64,000 bases of DNA from Ignavibacteriota bacterium. Its GTDB lineage: Bacteria; Bacteroidota; Ignavibacteria; Kapaibacteriales; UBA2268. Below are positions 62,327 through 64,000 of the stretch, piece by piece. Position 1 is the first letter of the stretch; each line of letters begins with the position of its first letter. The notes below the pieces were generated by a model. It worked only from the letters and a program-made list of their open reading frames with translations. It was not told the origin of the DNA and did not search any database. Made by a program: the position numbers and the translations under genes. The stretch covers positions 511,428-575,427 of the forward strand of contig JAHBUQ010000002.1 of the NCBI GenBank assembly GCA_019637995.1. The letters are read 5' to 3'.

Positions 62327-64000
62327 TTAATTCTTTAATTCTTTTAGTAATTTTTCAATTATTTCTTTGCCCATTCCGCTTTTTTCAGCTTTAACGGCGT
62401 AATATCTAACTGAGTCTGCCATTTTCAAATCATTAAAGCATAACGCCATATTATAATATGTAGCAGGATTTCCGGGCTTTATTTTATCATATTTTCTGTA
62501 AAATTCAATTGTACTTTTCCGATTATCGGATAAATAGCTTAACTCTATCAGATAATCGAGAGTTTCTTCATTTTCAGGATTAATGCTATATGCTTTTTTA
62601 AAATAATCATAGGAATTTCTGGGTTCGCCGGCATTGTAGTACAAATGTGCAAGGTCAAGTTTAGGAGTTTCATTGTCAGGAAATATTTCTTCAATTTTCT
62701 TAAGCTCATCAATTGCCGCTGTCAGATTTCCTTCATCTATAAATATTTTCGAAAGTAGAGCATATGCCAGATGCTTATTATCATAGTCTGATTCAAGAAG
62801 CATTCTAAGATATTTTTTTGCTGATTCAGCATTTTTAAGCACATAAGCATACAGTGCCATATTATAGAGATATCGCTCGTTTTTTTCGTAATTATATGCA
62901 AGCTCTGTATAATATAATGATTTCTCAATTTTAAACCGGGTTAATTCTGTTAATTTAAAATCCGAAGGATTTACTATTTCAACCCCTTCTTTGAAGTATT
63001 GTCTCAATATGTCATAGTTATTACTTTTTGCATAGTCAGGCAGATACGATATATTCGAGATGCTCATCATTCGTTCAAGCGAAAGTTTTTCATTTGAATT
63101 AATTATAATAAATGGTATAGTTTGAAGCAAGCCTATAACAATTATGACATATTTTCCATAATAATTATTATTTCTTGAAAAAAGTAGGATCATCAGCAAT
63201 AATGAAGGATAAGCAACGATTGAAAATAAATCCCAATCACGAACAAAGCTGATATCAGCTCTGAATATCAGCATAAATAACAGTGCAAGTATGATTGATA
63301 AAATTGTAAATCTGATGCTATTGTCATTTATCGAATTTCTCATATTCTTCAATGAAAAGAAAATTAGAAAAATCCCCGGCGAGACAAGGAAAATTTGATT
63401 TAAAATATCATTAAAATGTGTAAAATCCAGTATTCCCTGGTCACTTTCGCTTGGAAAAATGCTCAAAATATGATTTACTTTCGTAAGCCCGTCGTAATAT
63501 TTTTCAGCTGTAAAGCCTAAGTAATTAAGTAATAAAGCAACAACGACAGTTATAAATACAACTGAAATAACAGGAAGCACAAAATTAAACCATTGTGAAT
63601 TTTCTTTCCTGATTGTTACTTCATAATATGCATAAAGCACTGCAGGTGATAAAAACACAGCAGTCGGCGAAATAAAAAAAGCAGAAATTATCCATAATGC
63701 CGGATTCAATGAAAAATTTCCGGTTTTAAGCATTAAAAGTGTTGAAAGGTAATATCCAAAAAGAAATGTAAAAAAGAAAGGATAAGACTCTACGTAGCCG
63801 AAATACATTTGAATAATTGCAGATGAAAATAGTATCATTCCGGCATAAGTGAATTGCTTTGAATCATCAAACAACTTCCTTCCGATTACATAAAATGTAA
63901 TGAGTGAGATTATTCCTGCTAAATAGCTGATAATTCTCCAGACAGTTATCGCAGGAAATCCCATCGGCTTAAGAATTTTATCATAAAATAAAATTGTAAT
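62327..64000 (-). CDS. Polytopic membrane protein with C-terminal TPRs, 5' end cut by window end
   Basis: At least 557 codons are visible. The frame is open through the last base, so the true start is probably outside; an ATG at 63964 is internal or an alternative. About eight hydrophobic segments (SYLAGIISLITFYVIGRKLF, FVLPVISVVFITVVVALLL, ILALLFMLIF and others) are followed by a helical C-terminal region of about 210 residues with tetratricopeptide repeats (NETPKLDLAHLYYNAGEPRN, SYDYFKKAYSINPENEETLD, NPATYYNMALCFNDLKMADS). A GT-C type glycosyltransferase fold with luminal TPRs is plausible from topology and motifs such as FVRDWDLFS, but no catalytic residue is proven. Confidence 0.72.
   Translation of the reverse strand: MTILFYDKILKPMGFPAITVWRIISYLAGIISLITFYVIGRKLFDDSKQFTYAGMILFSSAIIQMYFGYVESYPFFFTFLFGYYLSTLLMLKTGNFSLNPALWIISAFFISPTAVFLSPAVLYAYYEVTIRKENSQWFNFVLPVISVVFITVVVALLLNYLGFTAEKYYDGLTKVNHILSIFPSESDQGILDFTHFNDILNQIFLVSPGIFLIFFSLKNMRNSINDNSIRFTILSIILALLFMLIFRADISFVRDWDLFSIVAYPSLLLMILLFSRNNNYYGKYVIIVIGLLQTIPFIIINSNEKLSLERMMSISNISYLPDYAKSNNYDILRQYFKEGVEIVNPSDFKLTELTRFKIEKSLYYTELAYNYEKNERYLYNMALYAYVLKNAESAKKYLRMLLESDYDNKHLAYALLSKIFIDEGNLTAAIDELKKIEEIFPDNETPKLDLAHLYYNAGEPRNSYDYFKKAYSINPENEETLDYLIELSYLSDNRKSTIEFYRKYDKIKPGNPATYYNMALCFNDLKMADSVRYYAVKAEKSGMGKEIIEKLLKELKN

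Noticed and set aside
1..64000. CRISPR arrays, prophage and insertion sequences
   Set aside because: No regularly spaced repeats, phage structural genes, integrase or transposase were found on either strand.

Overview
The window is AT-rich bacterial chromosome that reads as a member of the Bacteroidota/Chlorobiota (FCB) group. Five proteins end in type IX secretion (T9SS, 'Por') sorting domains. A -7 promoter box of the Bacteroidota type (TAnnTTTG) recurs upstream of many genes. Several signal peptides are followed directly by Gln, and a glutaminyl cyclase is encoded nearby. The RNA polymerase omega subunit and the Mrp protein also look like the forms found in this group. A lineage such as Kapabacteria or Ignavibacteria is possible, but I cannot fix it from this window.

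Layout. 1-4.4 kb: partial ABC-F ATPase, rpoZ, then a MerR regulator followed by secreted WD40 and OmpA-like proteins. 4.5-7.9 kb: a three-gene minus-strand unit with a LamG/T9SS protein, a GT2 and a GT4 glycosyltransferase. 8-11.5 kb: recO with a CNNM/CBS membrane protein, and an ECF sigma factor with a small membrane partner facing a divergent membrane-protein gene across a perfect palindrome. 11.7-16 kb: CCA-type nucleotidyltransferase and a split transketolase whose two halves are separated by a lipoprotein gene. 16.3-30 kb: three very large secreted proteins, with mrp, a NifU-type scaffold and tRNA-Val among them. 30-38.8 kb: sugar transferase, then a long minus-strand unit mnmE-mnmG-SDR-DUF2461-heptose kinase-heptose adenylyltransferase-glutaminyl cyclase. 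A perfect parS-like 16-mer lies just upstream of mnmG and a one-mismatch copy just downstream, so the region may be near the replication origin.

39-45.8 kb: lipoprotein, nucleoside transporter, a restriction-modification cassette (DpnA-like methyltransferase, unknown small protein, MutH/Sau3AI-like nuclease) and guaA. 45.9-55 kb is accessory DNA: a dinD-like gene flanked by a 94-bp direct repeat carrying pieces of an XRE antitoxin gene, a second ABC-F gene, a PhoD-like phosphatase, a sodium:solute symporter, and three copies of a leader repeat that precede two orphan antitoxin-like genes and one decayed gene. 55-64 kb: tRNA-Pro, a 1528-residue fusion of an acyl-activating enzyme with a large unassigned middle region and a GNAT domain, a C-terminal processing protease, rpmG for a zinc-less L33, and a membrane/TPR protein cut by the window end.

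The genes that work together most clearly are the cell-envelope set (glycosyltransferases, heptose activation, sugar transferase, T9SS cargo, glutaminyl cyclase) and the tRNA/translation set (mnmE, mnmG, CCA enzyme, rpmG, ABC-F). No insertion sequence, prophage or CRISPR array was seen. The most unusual items are the AMP-ligase/GNAT giant, the probably GATC-specific restriction cassette with its unknown middle gene, the tandem active/dead papain-like protein, and the shared-leader antitoxin family.
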